Origin: Bacteroidota bacterium
GTDB lineage: Bacteria; Bacteroidota; Bacteroidia; Chitinophagales; Chitinophagaceae
Assembly (NCBI GenBank): GCA_018267795.1
Contig: JAFDXS010000001.1
Coordinates: 1-28,826, forward strand
Direction: 5' to 3'
DNA length: 28,826 bases
The notes under the pieces were generated by a model. It saw only the letters and a program-made list of their open reading frames with translations, was not told the origin of the DNA and made no database searches. The stretch's first letter is position 1. Each line of letters starts with the position of its first letter. A program made the position numbers and the translations under genes. Positions 7,796 to 15,607 of the stretch are shown piece after piece.

Positions 7796-7987
7796 ATGCA
7801 AGAAGGTACAGTAAAATTTTTCAATGAAACAAAAGGTTTTGGTTTCATTAAGCCGTCAAACGGTTCAGCAGACATTTTCGTTCACGTTTCTGGTCTTATA
7901 GATGAGATCCGCGAAAACGATGTTGTAACATTCGAAGTAGAAAACGGAAAAAAAGGCTTAAACGCCGTTAAGGTGAAAGTTAAATAA
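7796..7987 (+). CDS. Cold-shock domain protein
   Basis: A 63-residue single cold-shock domain that binds single-stranded RNA or DNA and acts as an RNA chaperone or antiterminator. The RNP1 motif TKGFGFIKP and RNP2 motif DIFVHVS are both present, and the length matches CspA-type proteins. The start is set at the ATG of MQEGTVKFF. A longer frame from 7736 adds 20 residues that fit no cold-shock protein and overlaps the promoter. The gene follows the acyltransferase-desaturase operon by 113 bases and is closed by a strong terminator. A second cold-shock gene of opposite orientation lies 1.4 kb away, beyond the DUF763 gene. Confidence 0.95.
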   Translation: MQEGTVKFFNETKGFGFIKPSNGSADIFVHVSGLIDEIRENDVVTFEVENGKKGLNAVKVKVK

Positions 7988-8010
7988 TTTCATACATACG
8001 TTTTTTGTTC

Positions 8011-8039
8011 AAACACGCTCTTGTAGCGTGTTTTTTTTG
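8011..8039 (+). terminator. Intrinsic terminator after the cold-shock gene
   Basis: A 9-bp perfect stem AAACACGCT/AGCGTGTTT with a 5-base loop, ending in an eight-T run. It is a strong plus-strand terminator 23 bases after the stop. Confidence 0.92.
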
Positions 8040-8063
8040 CACCTGACATGTCGTTCCAATTTT

Positions 8064-8094
8064 TTTGACAATGCCTGCATTCTTCAGTATCTTG
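8064..8094 (+). promoter_or_regulatory. Possible promoter of the DUF763 gene
   Basis: TTTG at 8064-8067, a 20-base spacer, then TATCTTG at 8088-8094, an imperfect -7 box. The box ends only 4 bases before the ATG, so transcription would start at or next to the start codon, giving a leaderless or nearly leaderless mRNA. The box match is imperfect. Confidence 0.35.
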
Positions 8095-8098
8095 CAGT

Positions 8099-9310
8099 AT
8101 GTCTCGTTCCTACGCCGATATGCCCTTACACTATGGTCAGGTACCACCCTGGCTTTATCAGCGTATGAGCAAGCTGGGAGTTGCGATCATCGAGGCTATT
8201 GTCACAGAATATGGCAAAAGCGCTGTTTTAGCCCGTCTTAGCGATCCTTTTTGGTTTCAGGCGCTTGGTTGTGTATTAGGAATGGACTGGCATTCATCCG
8301 GTATCACTACATCTGTTATGGGCGCTTTAAAGCGTTCTGTAAATCCAAGGGCAAAAGAATTGGGGATTTATATCTGCGGCGGTAAAGGAAAGTATTCGAG
8401 AGAGACACCTGCGGAACTAATAAAGATAGCTGAAGAAACAGGGCTTGATGGCGATTTGCTGGTACGCAGCAGTAAGCTATCTGCCAAGGTAGATAATACT
8501 GCCATACAGGATGGCTACCAACTATATCTACACTCTTTTATTTTGAGCAATGAGGGTGAGTGGGCAGTTGTGCAGCAAGGCATGAATGATGCGAACGGTA
8601 TGGCAAGGCGTTATCATTGGCATTCCCCGTCCTTAAAGTCTTTTGTGGAAGAGCCACATACTTATATATATGGCCACAACCAAGGTTTGATATTAAATAT
8701 TACGGATAAGAAAGCAGATACTACGCGTTCCGGCATATTACAGCTCACACACGAAGAACCTGCGAGTCTGTTGCCGGAAATCAGAAAGCTGTTTATGCCC
8801 GTTCATCACGATGTAAAGGCAAAGGACGTTGACCTTAAAAGATTGGGTGCAATACTGGCTGTGGCTCATGAAAAAGAAGGTCTGGATATAGAGTCCTTGT
8901 TGCTCCTGGAAGGCTTGGGCCCACGCACTTTGCAGTCATTAACGCTCGTAAGCGAAGTAATACACGGCACACCTTCACGTTTCGAAGATCCTGCTCGTTT
9001 TTCTTTTGCCCATGGCGGTAAAGACGGCCATCCCTTCCCTGTTCCCACCAAAGTATATGATGAAACCATACATACTTTAGAGATTGCAGTGAACAGGTCT
9101 AAGCTTGGTCATACCGATAAAAGCGCAGCAATAAAAAATCTTTCGAAAGCGGCGCAGTTGCTAGAGAAGGATTTTCAACCCAATAATAATTTTGAGCAGC
9201 TCATAGAGCATGAACGAAATGAATCATGGAAGTATGGCGGTAGAACTGTGATGGGCAAGGCAGTACCGCCTAAACAAAAGCCAAAGGGCTTTCAACTAAG
9301 ACTATTTTAG
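8099..9310 (+). CDS. DUF763 family protein
   Basis: A 403-residue protein that I recognise as DUF763 from its opening pattern ADMPLHYGQVPPWLYQRM and the following WFQALGCVLGMDWHSSGITTSVMGALK. This family is best known from archaea and scattered bacteria and has no established function. Other striking parts are GGKGKYSRETPAEL, a long central domain with several His residues (RRYHWHSPSLKSFVEEPH, about 183-200) and LLLEGLGPRTLQSLTLVSEVIHG (about 264-286). The last resembles a helix-hairpin-helix, a nucleic-acid contact element. It is followed by FAHGGKDGHPFPVP. No signal peptide or membrane segment is present, so it is cytoplasmic. It sits alone between two cold-shock genes, with terminators on both sides. 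A nucleic-acid role is only inferred. Confidence 0.85.
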   Translation: MSRSYADMPLHYGQVPPWLYQRMSKLGVAIIEAIVTEYGKSAVLARLSDPFWFQALGCVLGMDWHSSGITTSVMGALKRSVNPRAKELGIYICGGKGKYSRETPAELIKIAEETGLDGDLLVRSSKLSAKVDNTAIQDGYQLYLHSFILSNEGEWAVVQQGMNDANGMARRYHWHSPSLKSFVEEPHTYIYGHNQGLILNITDKKADTTRSGILQLTHEEPASLLPEIRKLFMPVHHDVKAKDVDLKRLGAILAVAHEKEGLDIESLLLLEGLGPRTLQSLTLVSEVIHGTPSRFEDPARFSFAHGGKDGHPFPVPTKVYDETIHTLEIAVNRSKLGHTDKSAAIKNLSKAAQLLEKDFQPNNNFEQLIEHERNESWKYGGRTVMGKAVPPKQKPKGFQLRLF

Positions 9311-9320
9311 GCTTGGCTAT

Positions 9321-9349
9321 AAAAGAAAAAGACCGGAATATCCGGTCTT
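9321..9349 (-). terminator. Terminator of the second cold-shock gene
   Basis: An 8-bp stem AAGACCGG/CCGGTCTT with a 5-base loop. On the minus strand it is followed by a T-rich run (TTTCTTTT), so it ends the cold-shock transcript. It may also act weakly on the plus strand after DUF763. The same stem core recurs at 25411-25431. Confidence 0.8.
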
Positions 9350-9370
9350 AACTTAAGGTTTTTTCAATGA

Positions 9371-9577
9371 TTAACGTATAACTCGAACATTAACTGCGTT
9401 CATTCCTTTTCTACCTTGTTGCAATTCAAATTCAACACGGTCGTTTTCTTTCACCTGGTCTCTTAAACCGCTAACGTGAACGAATGTTTCCTGGTTTGAT
9501 TCGTCATGCTTAATGAAGCCAAAACCTTTGCCTTCATTGAAGAACTTTACAGTTCCGGTTAATTTTTGTGTTTGCAC
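9371..9577 (-). CDS. Cold-shock domain protein (GTG start)
   Basis: A 68-residue single cold-shock domain, a nucleic-acid chaperone. RNP1 is GKGFGFIKH and RNP2 is TFVHVS. The start is GTG at 9577 and no ATG precedes the conserved TGTVKFFNEG. It differs from the first cold-shock protein of the window in many positions, so the two are diverged paralogues and not a recent tandem copy. A -7 box at 9612-9619 and a terminator at 9321-9349 make it a single-gene unit. It lies directly downstream of the second desaturase and on the same strand. Confidence 0.95.
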   Translation of the reverse strand: MQTQKLTGTVKFFNEGKGFGFIKHDESNQETFVHVSGLRDQVKENDRVEFELQQGRKGMNAVNVRVIR

Positions 9578-9611
9578 TGTAAAAAAATTTAAATAAATAA
9601 AAGAGTAATAC

Positions 9612-9619
9612 CAAAGATA
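9612..9619 (-). promoter_or_regulatory. Bacteroidota -7 promoter box
   Basis: Minus strand TATCTTTG, an exact TAnnTTTG match. It gives an AT-rich leader of about 30 bases before the GTG start of the cold-shock gene. Confidence 0.6.
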
Positions 9620-9658
9620 GCATTTAGTTTAAAAAAACAAACACTTCAGTATTATTTT

Positions 9659-10765
9659 TTAGTGCTTACCAAGCTTTCTTAACATTTTTGCATGTTGCCA
9701 AAGTGCATGCATAAACGTAGGCTCCACTTTATATGGCAGGCCATGTTCTTGTGCTGCAGATTTTACTATTACAGATAGCTCTCTGTAATGCACATGACAT
9801 ATATAGGGGAAGAGATGATGTTCTATTTGGTTATTTAATCCGCCAATGAACCATGAAAATATTCTGCTTTTTGGCGAGAAATTTATAGTGTTTAGCAACT
9901 GATGCACAGCCCAGTTATTTTCCATTTTCCTGTCTTCGTTTGGTGCAGGAAATTCAGCATCTTCCATCACATGGGCAAGCTGAAAAATACAGGAAAGCGC
10001 AAGGCCGGCAACAAAGTGCAGTATCAGGAAGCCTAATACAACGGCCTGCCATGACATACCAGAGAAAATAATAGGAAGTACAAGTATGTAACCGAAATAA
10101 ATTACTTTATAAATAGTAAGTTCAGTAAGTGCTTTACGCAGTGATATTTTTTCTTTGCGTAGCAATTCTTTTTTCTCGTAAGCGAATAGTAAACGGTAGT
10201 CTTTATAAGTTACCCATTGCAGTGTAAGCAGGCCATAAAGGAACCATGCATATATATGCTGAAAACGATGTAAAAAATAACGTTTGCTGTGTGGTGAAAA
10301 ACGAAGCAGCATACCTGCATCTATATCCTCATCCAGACCTTCAATATTTGTATAGGTATGGTGCAGGATGTTATGCTGTATTCTCCAGGTTACATCATAG
10401 CCGCCTACCAGGTTCACTATATCACCAATATATTTATTTACATTTTTGTTAGTAGAGTATGAACCGTGGTTGGAGTCGTGATGTACAGAGCAGCCTATAC
10501 CCACCATGCCAAGTCCCATCAGGAACCACAAAGAAAAAAACAGGAATGGACTTACAGCTGCAAGCCCTGATACTATGAAAGCATAAGGCCCGAAGAACAA
10601 AGCAATCATAGCAACGGTTTTCCATTTCATTGCTTTGTTACCGTAAGCTGTTAGATTATTCTCGCTGAAATATTTGTCGATATTTTTCTTTACTGTATCG
10701 TAAAAACCTTCACCGTTGCGTGGAGCAAATCGAACGATGTTTAACTTATTAACTGAAATTGACAA
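9659..10765 (-). CDS. Acyl-lipid/acyl-CoA desaturase of the QIEHH type
   Basis: A 368-residue membrane di-iron desaturase. Histidine boxes are HDSNH (96-100), HNILHH (131-136) and QIEHH (313-317). The Gln in the third box is typical of front-end (delta-5/delta-6-like) and linoleoyl-CoA-type desaturases. Here there is no fused cytochrome b5 domain, so an external electron donor is needed. Membrane spans are about residues 50-92, 172-184, 220-233 and 240-262. It is not closely similar to the desaturase at 6702-7682. A -7 box lies 18 bases upstream and hairpins flank the unit, so it is transcribed alone. Its position in a cluster with two cold-shock genes suggests a role in membrane fluidity. 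Confidence 0.9.
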   Translation of the reverse strand: MSISVNKLNIVRFAPRNGEGFYDTVKKNIDKYFSENNLTAYGNKAMKWKTVAMIALFFGPYAFIVSGLAAVSPFLFFSLWFLMGLGMVGIGCSVHHDSNHGSYSTNKNVNKYIGDIVNLVGGYDVTWRIQHNILHHTYTNIEGLDEDIDAGMLLRFSPHSKRYFLHRFQHIYAWFLYGLLTLQWVTYKDYRLLFAYEKKELLRKEKISLRKALTELTIYKVIYFGYILVLPIIFSGMSWQAVVLGFLILHFVAGLALSCIFQLAHVMEDAEFPAPNEDRKMENNWAVHQLLNTINFSPKSRIFSWFIGGLNNQIEHHLFPYICHVHYRELSVIVKSAAQEHGLPYKVEPTFMHALWQHAKMLRKLGKH

Positions 10766-10782
10766 CTTAAAAAAAATTTTAC

Positions 10783-10790
10783 CAAAGATA
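10783..10790 (-). promoter_or_regulatory. Bacteroidota -7 promoter box
   Basis: Minus strand TATCTTTG, an exact TAnnTTTG match 18 bases before the ATG of the QIEHH desaturase. The eight bases are identical to the box of the neighbouring cold-shock gene at 9612-9619. Confidence 0.6.
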
Positions 10791-10853
10791 TACTTTTAAT
10801 GCGGGTATTCACATTAATGTTACATTATTAACATTTCATGCTTGTTATACATT

Positions 10854-10889
10854 ATAACAGCTATTCTTTGTTTAAAGAATAGCTGTTAT
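10854..10889 (-). terminator. Long hairpin after the TPR gene
   Basis: A perfect 16-bp inverted repeat (arms 10854-10869 and 10874-10889) around a 4-base loop, 20 bases past the TPR gene stop on the minus strand. No long T-run follows, so it may terminate weakly or act as a 3' end stabiliser. The very long perfect stem makes chance unlikely. Confidence 0.75.
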
Positions 10890-10909
10890 TTGTTTAAAAG
10901 TAATTGAAA

Positions 10910-12190
10910 TTAATGACCTCTTAAAGCAGCAATTTTTTTCTTCATTTCTCCTGCTTTGTCCAGCTTGCCTTGTATAGCATATATATTCTGCAAAGCTATC
11001 ATGCTGGAGAGATAAGTGTTTTTATCATCATTGCTCAGCGCGCCTGCTTTTGCGTCAAAAGCATTGTAGGTATTTTCAAGATAAGGAATAGACTTGGTAA
11101 ACAACGCATCTCTTTTTGCTTTCAGGTCGTCATACTTTTTCTGCTCTGCAGTAGTCAGGTCTTTCATTTGTCCGTTGTACACAGTTGCTTCGTTGAAGAA
11201 CAGCGCACCAAGGTTGTAGTTGTATATCGCTTTCTGATTATTAGCAGTATTTTCAGGTGTAGCATCTATTGCTTTCTGATAAGCGGTTTCTGCTTTTGCT
11301 ATATAGTCATTGTAGTTTGCCGGCTTAGCTACATCATGTCCTGCAGCATCCTTAGGGAAAGCAAGTTGTTCATAGCCATTTCCCAATATTGCTTGCAGTT
11401 CAGCGTTGTTGGGCTCCTTTGCTACTGCATCTTCCAGTTTCTTTATCAGCACATCCTGCTGGCCTGTTTTTATATAGTAGTTTATTTCTGCTATCCTTAG
11501 TGATTTGTCTTCAGGGAAAGCTCTTCTGCCTTCTTCCAGTGCTGCTATAGATTCGGCATTCTTTTTCTGCTTTTCGTATATATCAGACAAGTTCATGTAT
11601 AGAACAGGTTCTTTTATATACGGACTTGTTTTTAGTTCGTTTATATAGGTTATAGCCTCATCGTAGCGGTTGCCGTAATAGGCAGCATTAGCCATTACAT
11701 ATTTTGCTTTTGCAGCAATAGTATCAAAAGATTTATCACTGAATCTTTTGCCACCCTGCAGATCATGTATCTCTACCACATGTTTCATTTGTTCTATTGC
11801 ATCGTCAAATTTCCTTGAGTTATAATCTTCAATACCCTCGTTGAAATAGATGTACGCACAAGACAGTAGATTCGCGTTCACTTCATTCTTCTGGTAGTCA
11901 GGCTTTATTTCTATTACTTTTATCAGAGATGCAGTTGCTTCTTTATATGGTGCGCTGCTTTTGTATTTATTACTCGACTGCATTGCAAGGTAGATACCTG
12001 CTCTCACCCACCATGTTTTTGCCTCATTTTTTGTACTTGGGTCTTGTATGGCTTTTTCTATGTAATCTTTTGCTTTCAGTGTGTCGCCATCCAGCGTTAA
12101 TGCTTCTTTAGCAGAAGCAACATTCTTATCCTGTGCTGTAGCGGACATAGCTGAAAAGCCTATTGCCGCAATCAGTAATATTTTTTTCAT
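10910..12190 (-). CDS. Secreted/periplasmic TPR protein
   Basis: A 426-residue protein with a signal peptide (MKKILLIAAIGFSAMSATA, cleaved before QDKN). It is followed by tetratricopeptide-type helix pairs along most of its length. Clear repeat segments include NLLSCAYIYFNEGIEDYNSRKFDDAIEQMKHVVEI, KYVMANAAYYGNRYDEAITYINEL, LYMNLSDIYEKQKKNAESIAALEEGRRAFPED and NAELQAILGNGYEQLAFP. TPR proteins act as scaffolds for protein-protein contact, and the partner is unknown. It lies just downstream of gyrA on the same strand, but a 16-bp hairpin separates them. The neighbourhood therefore does not imply a role in DNA topology. Confidence 0.85.
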   Translation of the reverse strand: MKKILLIAAIGFSAMSATAQDKNVASAKEALTLDGDTLKAKDYIEKAIQDPSTKNEAKTWWVRAGIYLAMQSSNKYKSSAPYKEATASLIKVIEIKPDYQKNEVNANLLSCAYIYFNEGIEDYNSRKFDDAIEQMKHVVEIHDLQGGKRFSDKSFDTIAAKAKYVMANAAYYGNRYDEAITYINELKTSPYIKEPVLYMNLSDIYEKQKKNAESIAALEEGRRAFPEDKSLRIAEINYYIKTGQQDVLIKKLEDAVAKEPNNAELQAILGNGYEQLAFPKDAAGHDVAKPANYNDYIAKAETAYQKAIDATPENTANNQKAIYNYNLGALFFNEATVYNGQMKDLTTAEQKKYDDLKAKRDALFTKSIPYLENTYNAFDAKAGALSNDDKNTYLSSMIALQNIYAIQGKLDKAGEMKKKIAALRGH

Positions 12191-12230
12191 TACACTTTTT
12201 TTAGGTGATTCAGTTGTATTATGTGTTTAT

Positions 12231-12270
12231 TAAAGAAAATCTTCCATGCAAAAGTGGAAGATTTTCTTTA
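12231..12270 (-). terminator. Terminator hairpin after gyrA
   Basis: A perfect 16-bp stem (arms 12231-12246 and 12255-12270) with an 8-base loop. The outer pairs are A/T-rich, so the minus-strand right arm ends in a short T-containing run. It lies 20 bases after the gyrA stop codon. Confidence 0.85.
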
Positions 12271-12289
12271 AACTATCAGATTAAATTAT

Positions 12290-14938
12290 TTATTGCTCCG
12301 GAGCAGGATTTATATCTATCACGCCCGCGCTTTCTTCACCACCTTCATCCTCCGCATCGGTAACTTCCTGTTCTTCTATACGTGCTATAGCCGCTATCTC
12401 GTCACCTTCATCCAGGTTTATTAGTTTCACGCCTTGCGTTGCTCTGCCCGCCTCACGAATGTTCTCTACACTCATGCGTATAGTAATACCCGAGCGGCAG
12501 GTAATAACCAAATCATCTTTTTCTTCTACCGCCAACAATCCTACCAGGCCTCCGGTTTTTTCAGTTATGTTTATGGTCTTTACACCCTTACCGCCACGGT
12601 TAGTGATACGGTAGCTCAGTTGATATTTCTGTTTGTTACCTTCAGCATCTTCTATCTCTACAGTATTCGACAGATCTTCTGTATTGTCGCTCTCCACCTT
12701 TTCAAGGAATGGCGTGCGTTTCCCCAATCCTTTTTCCGATACCACAAGTATGTTTTTAGATGTGCTGTTTTTAGATACACATATCATACCCACTACTTCA
12801 TCGTTCTTTTCGTCCAACTCTATACCAAATACGCCTATAGCGCCGCGACCTGTAGTACGCACCTTATCTTCAGGGAAGCATATCGCCCTGCCTGATTTCA
12901 CTGCCATCATTATATAGCTGTTACCATCAGTCAGCGACACATCAAGCAGCTGGTCTCCATCTTGTATGGTTATAGCATTGATACCATTTTGGCGCGGACG
13001 GCTAAAGTCTTCAAGTGAAGTTTTCTTTATTACGCCCTGTTTGGTACATAGTACTATACAGTGGTTTTCTATATATTCCTTGTCTTCCAGGTTTGGTATA
13101 TCTATTATCGTACGTATTTTATCATCTGTCGGCAGCTGTATCAGGTTCTGTATCGCACGACCCTTTGCATTTTTATCGGCTTCAGGTATTTCATACACTT
13201 TCAGCCAGTAGCAGCGGCCTCTTTCTGTAAAGAAAAGTAAGGTATGGTGGGTTGATGCTACGAACAGGTGTTCTATAAAGTCTTCATCACGTGTGCGTCC
13301 CGCCATTGCGCCTCTGCCACCACGGCGTTGTGCACGATATTCAGCCTGGGAAGTGCGTTTGATATAGCCTAAGTGAGATATCGTTATTACTACATCTTCT
13401 TCTTCTATCAGGTCTTCTATGCGCATCTCATTGGCCATATAGTGTATCTCGCTTTTGCGTTCGTCACCATACTTTTTTTGCACTTCCAGTAGCTCATCTT
13501 TTATTATCTGGTAGCGCATGTCCTCATTACCCAATATCTCTTTCAGGTGGCTTATCAGCTTCATCAGCTCGGCATGCTCTTCGCGTATCTTGTCGCGTTC
13601 CATACCTGTCAGGCGTTGCAGGCGCAGTTCCAGCACCGCCTTAGCCTGTATTTCACTCATCTCAAATTGCGTGATCAGGCCACTTTTTGCTATATCCGGG
13701 TTTGCAGAGTTTCTTATCAACGATATCACTTCATCCAGGTGGTCCAGCGCTATCAGGTAGCCTTCCAGTATATGTGCGCGTTTTTCAGCTTCCCGCAGTT
13801 CATATTGAGTACGACGCACCACCACTTCATGACGGAAGATGATGAATTCAGATATCAGATCCTTCAGATTAAGGGTCTTAGGCCTGCCGCCTACCAGTGC
13901 CACATTATTGATACCGTAAGATGTCTGCAGCTCACTGTACTTATACAGTTGGTTTATTATCACCTGTGCCACAGCATCGCGGCGTATTTCCACCACTATA
14001 CGCGTACCTTCTTTGTTCGATTCGTTGGCTATATGCGTTATGCCTTCTATTATCTTATTATTTACCAGATATCCTATCTTTTCTGCCAGCGCATCACGGC
14101 TTACCTGGTAAGGGACTTCTGTTATTACTATTTGTTCTCTGCCATTTTTGGTAGTTTCTACATTCACTTTACCGCGTATCACTACCCTGCCACGGCCTGT
14201 ATGCATCCCCTGCTTTATACCCTCTACACCGTAAATGATACCACCAGTCGGAAAATCAGGGGCCTTCACATACTTCATCAGCTCATCTATGGTTATTTCT
14301 TTGTTGTCTATGTATGCAATACAACCATTTATTACCTCTGTCAGGTTGTGCGGCATCATATTGGTTGCCATACCTACAGCTATACCCGATGAGCCATTTA
14401 TCAGCAACTGAGGCACCCGGCTTGGCAATACAGTTGGTTCCTGCAGGGAGTCATCAAAGTTTAGTGAGAAATCTACAGTTTCCTTATCAAGGTCTTCCAG
14501 CACGCTTTCTGCTATACGCTGAAGGCGCGACTCGGTATAACGCATTGCTGCCGGTCCATCACCGTCCTGGCTGCCAAAGTTACCCTGCCCGTCTATCATC
14601 ATATAGCGCATGCTCCATGGCTGGGCCATACGCACCATAGCATCATATACAGAAGTATCGCCATGCGGGTGGTATTTACCCAGTACTTCCCCCACTATAC
14701 GGGCACATTTCTTATGCGGCTTATTAAAAGTATTGCCCAGTTCATGCATCGCAAACAATACGCGGCGATGCACCGGCTTCAATCCATCACGAACATCCGG
14801 TAAAGCACGGCCCACTATTACCGACATCGAGTAGTCGATATAGGCCGTTTTCATCTGCTCTTCTATGTTAATTTGTAAAATCTTATTTGTTTGCTCAGAA
14901 GAATCCTGAGGCGTTAAATCCTGGTTGTTTTGATCCAT
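12290..14938 (-). CDS. gyrA: DNA gyrase subunit A
   Basis: An 882-residue GyrA, the DNA-cutting subunit of the gyrase A2B2 tetramer that introduces negative supercoils. The catalytic Tyr is Y134 in AAMRYTESRL. The quinolone-resistance region reads HPHGDTSVYDA, where T95 and D99 match Ser83 and Asp87 of the E. coli enzyme. The breakage-reunion domain runs to about residue 510 and the DNA-wrapping pinwheel follows. The GyrA box QRRGGRG is at 537-543, which separates it from ParC. The C-terminal tail is acidic (VTDAEDEGGEES). The start at 14938 gives a short polar N-terminal extension of about 25 residues before IEEQMKTAYIDYSMSVIVGRALPD, normal for this phylum. A -7 box lies upstream. Confidence 0.98.
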   Translation of the reverse strand: MDQNNQDLTPQDSSEQTNKILQINIEEQMKTAYIDYSMSVIVGRALPDVRDGLKPVHRRVLFAMHELGNTFNKPHKKCARIVGEVLGKYHPHGDTSVYDAMVRMAQPWSMRYMMIDGQGNFGSQDGDGPAAMRYTESRLQRIAESVLEDLDKETVDFSLNFDDSLQEPTVLPSRVPQLLINGSSGIAVGMATNMMPHNLTEVINGCIAYIDNKEITIDELMKYVKAPDFPTGGIIYGVEGIKQGMHTGRGRVVIRGKVNVETTKNGREQIVITEVPYQVSRDALAEKIGYLVNNKIIEGITHIANESNKEGTRIVVEIRRDAVAQVIINQLYKYSELQTSYGINNVALVGGRPKTLNLKDLISEFIIFRHEVVVRRTQYELREAEKRAHILEGYLIALDHLDEVISLIRNSANPDIAKSGLITQFEMSEIQAKAVLELRLQRLTGMERDKIREEHAELMKLISHLKEILGNEDMRYQIIKDELLEVQKKYGDERKSEIHYMANEMRIEDLIEEEDVVITISHLGYIKRTSQAEYRAQRRGGRGAMAGRTRDEDFIEHLFVASTHHTLLFFTERGRCYWLKVYEIPEADKNAKGRAIQNLIQLPTDDKIRTIIDIPNLEDKEYIENHCIVLCTKQGVIKKTSLEDFSRPRQNGINAITIQDGDQLLDVSLTDGNSYIMMAVKSGRAICFPEDKVRTTGRGAIGVFGIELDEKNDEVVGMICVSKNSTSKNILVVSEKGLGKRTPFLEKVESDNTEDLSNTVEIEDAEGNKQKYQLSYRITNRGGKGVKTINITEKTGGLVGLLAVEEKDDLVITCRSGITIRMSVENIREAGRATQGVKLINLDEGDEIAAIARIEEQEVTDAEDEGGEESAGVIDINPAPEQ

Positions 14939-14962
14939 ATTTGGGGATTAAAAAAAGATATG

Positions 14963-14970
14963 CAAATATA
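14963..14970 (-). promoter_or_regulatory. Bacteroidota -7 promoter box
   Basis: Minus strand TATATTTG, an exact TAnnTTTG match 25 bases before the gyrA ATG. Confidence 0.5.
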
Positions 14971-15056
14971 AGGAAAAATAGCGGCATTTCAGGCCTTTAT
15001 ACGGGCTTATTAACAGGTGTTGATAAATATCTGATAACTTTATTTCAAGCACCTTT

Positions 15057-15488
15057 CTAAGGCTTTTTCAGCACTGCTACAGTTAGTCTGCTTACGCATA
15101 TCAGTTTGTCTCTTTCATCCCTTATTTTTATGTCCCATACATGGGTTGTTTTGCCTATATGCAATGGCGTTGCCGACCCGGTCACTATCCCCTCCTTTTT
15201 ACCTCGTATATGGTTACAATTTAGCTCTATGCCCACACATATCTGTTTTTCTACATCTATACATAACCAGGATGCCACACTACCTATTGTCTCGGCAAGT
15301 GCAGCTGATGCACCTCCATGCAACAATCCATAGGGTTGATGTGTTGCATTGTTTACAGGCATTGTTGCCTGTAGTAAATTTTCTTCAATGTGAGTGAATT
15401 GAATGTTTAATACCTCGCCCATTGTATTGTGGTTAAGAGCGTTTATTGTGCTCAGACTTAAATCATTATGTCGCCAGATTTGAGCCAT
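15057..15488 (-). CDS. Hotdog-fold acyl-CoA thioesterase (PaaI/MenI-like)
   Basis: A 143-residue single hotdog domain that hydrolyses an acyl- or aryl-CoA thioester. The signature is YGLLHGGASAALAETIGS, with the HGG turn at 57-59 and the likely catalytic Glu at 67. The pattern AETIGS is close to the E. coli MenI/YdiI thioesterase of menaquinone synthesis, and Bacteroidota use menaquinone, so a 1,4-dihydroxy-2-naphthoyl-CoA hydrolase role is possible. PaaI-type phenylacetate thioesterase is the alternative. No men or paa genes are nearby to decide. It is transcribed away from the saccharopine reductase gene, with a 119-base shared upstream region. Confidence 0.88.
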   Translation of the reverse strand: MAQIWRHNDLSLSTINALNHNTMGEVLNIQFTHIEENLLQATMPVNNATHQPYGLLHGGASAALAETIGSVASWLCIDVEKQICVGIELNCNHIRGKKEGIVTGSATPLHIGKTTHVWDIKIRDERDKLICVSRLTVAVLKKP

Positions 15489-15607
15489 GTGGTTATACTT
15501 TTATTACATTTGCGAAAAGAAGGTACCGGGGTATGATGGTAAATGTATAAAGTGCAATAATATTGTTTATTTTGGTGTTTTGCTTTAAATAACTTTTTAA
15601 TAGAATT

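Noticed and set aside
13547..14392. 281-residue frame opposite gyrA
   Set aside because: An antisense shadow of a conserved gyrA region. Its Tyr/His/Cys-rich composition reflects the reverse of gyrA codons.
14650..14660. GyrA T95 (E. coli Ser83 position) as quinolone resistance
   Set aside because: Thr is the natural residue at this site in several bacteria, so the sequence alone does not show resistance.
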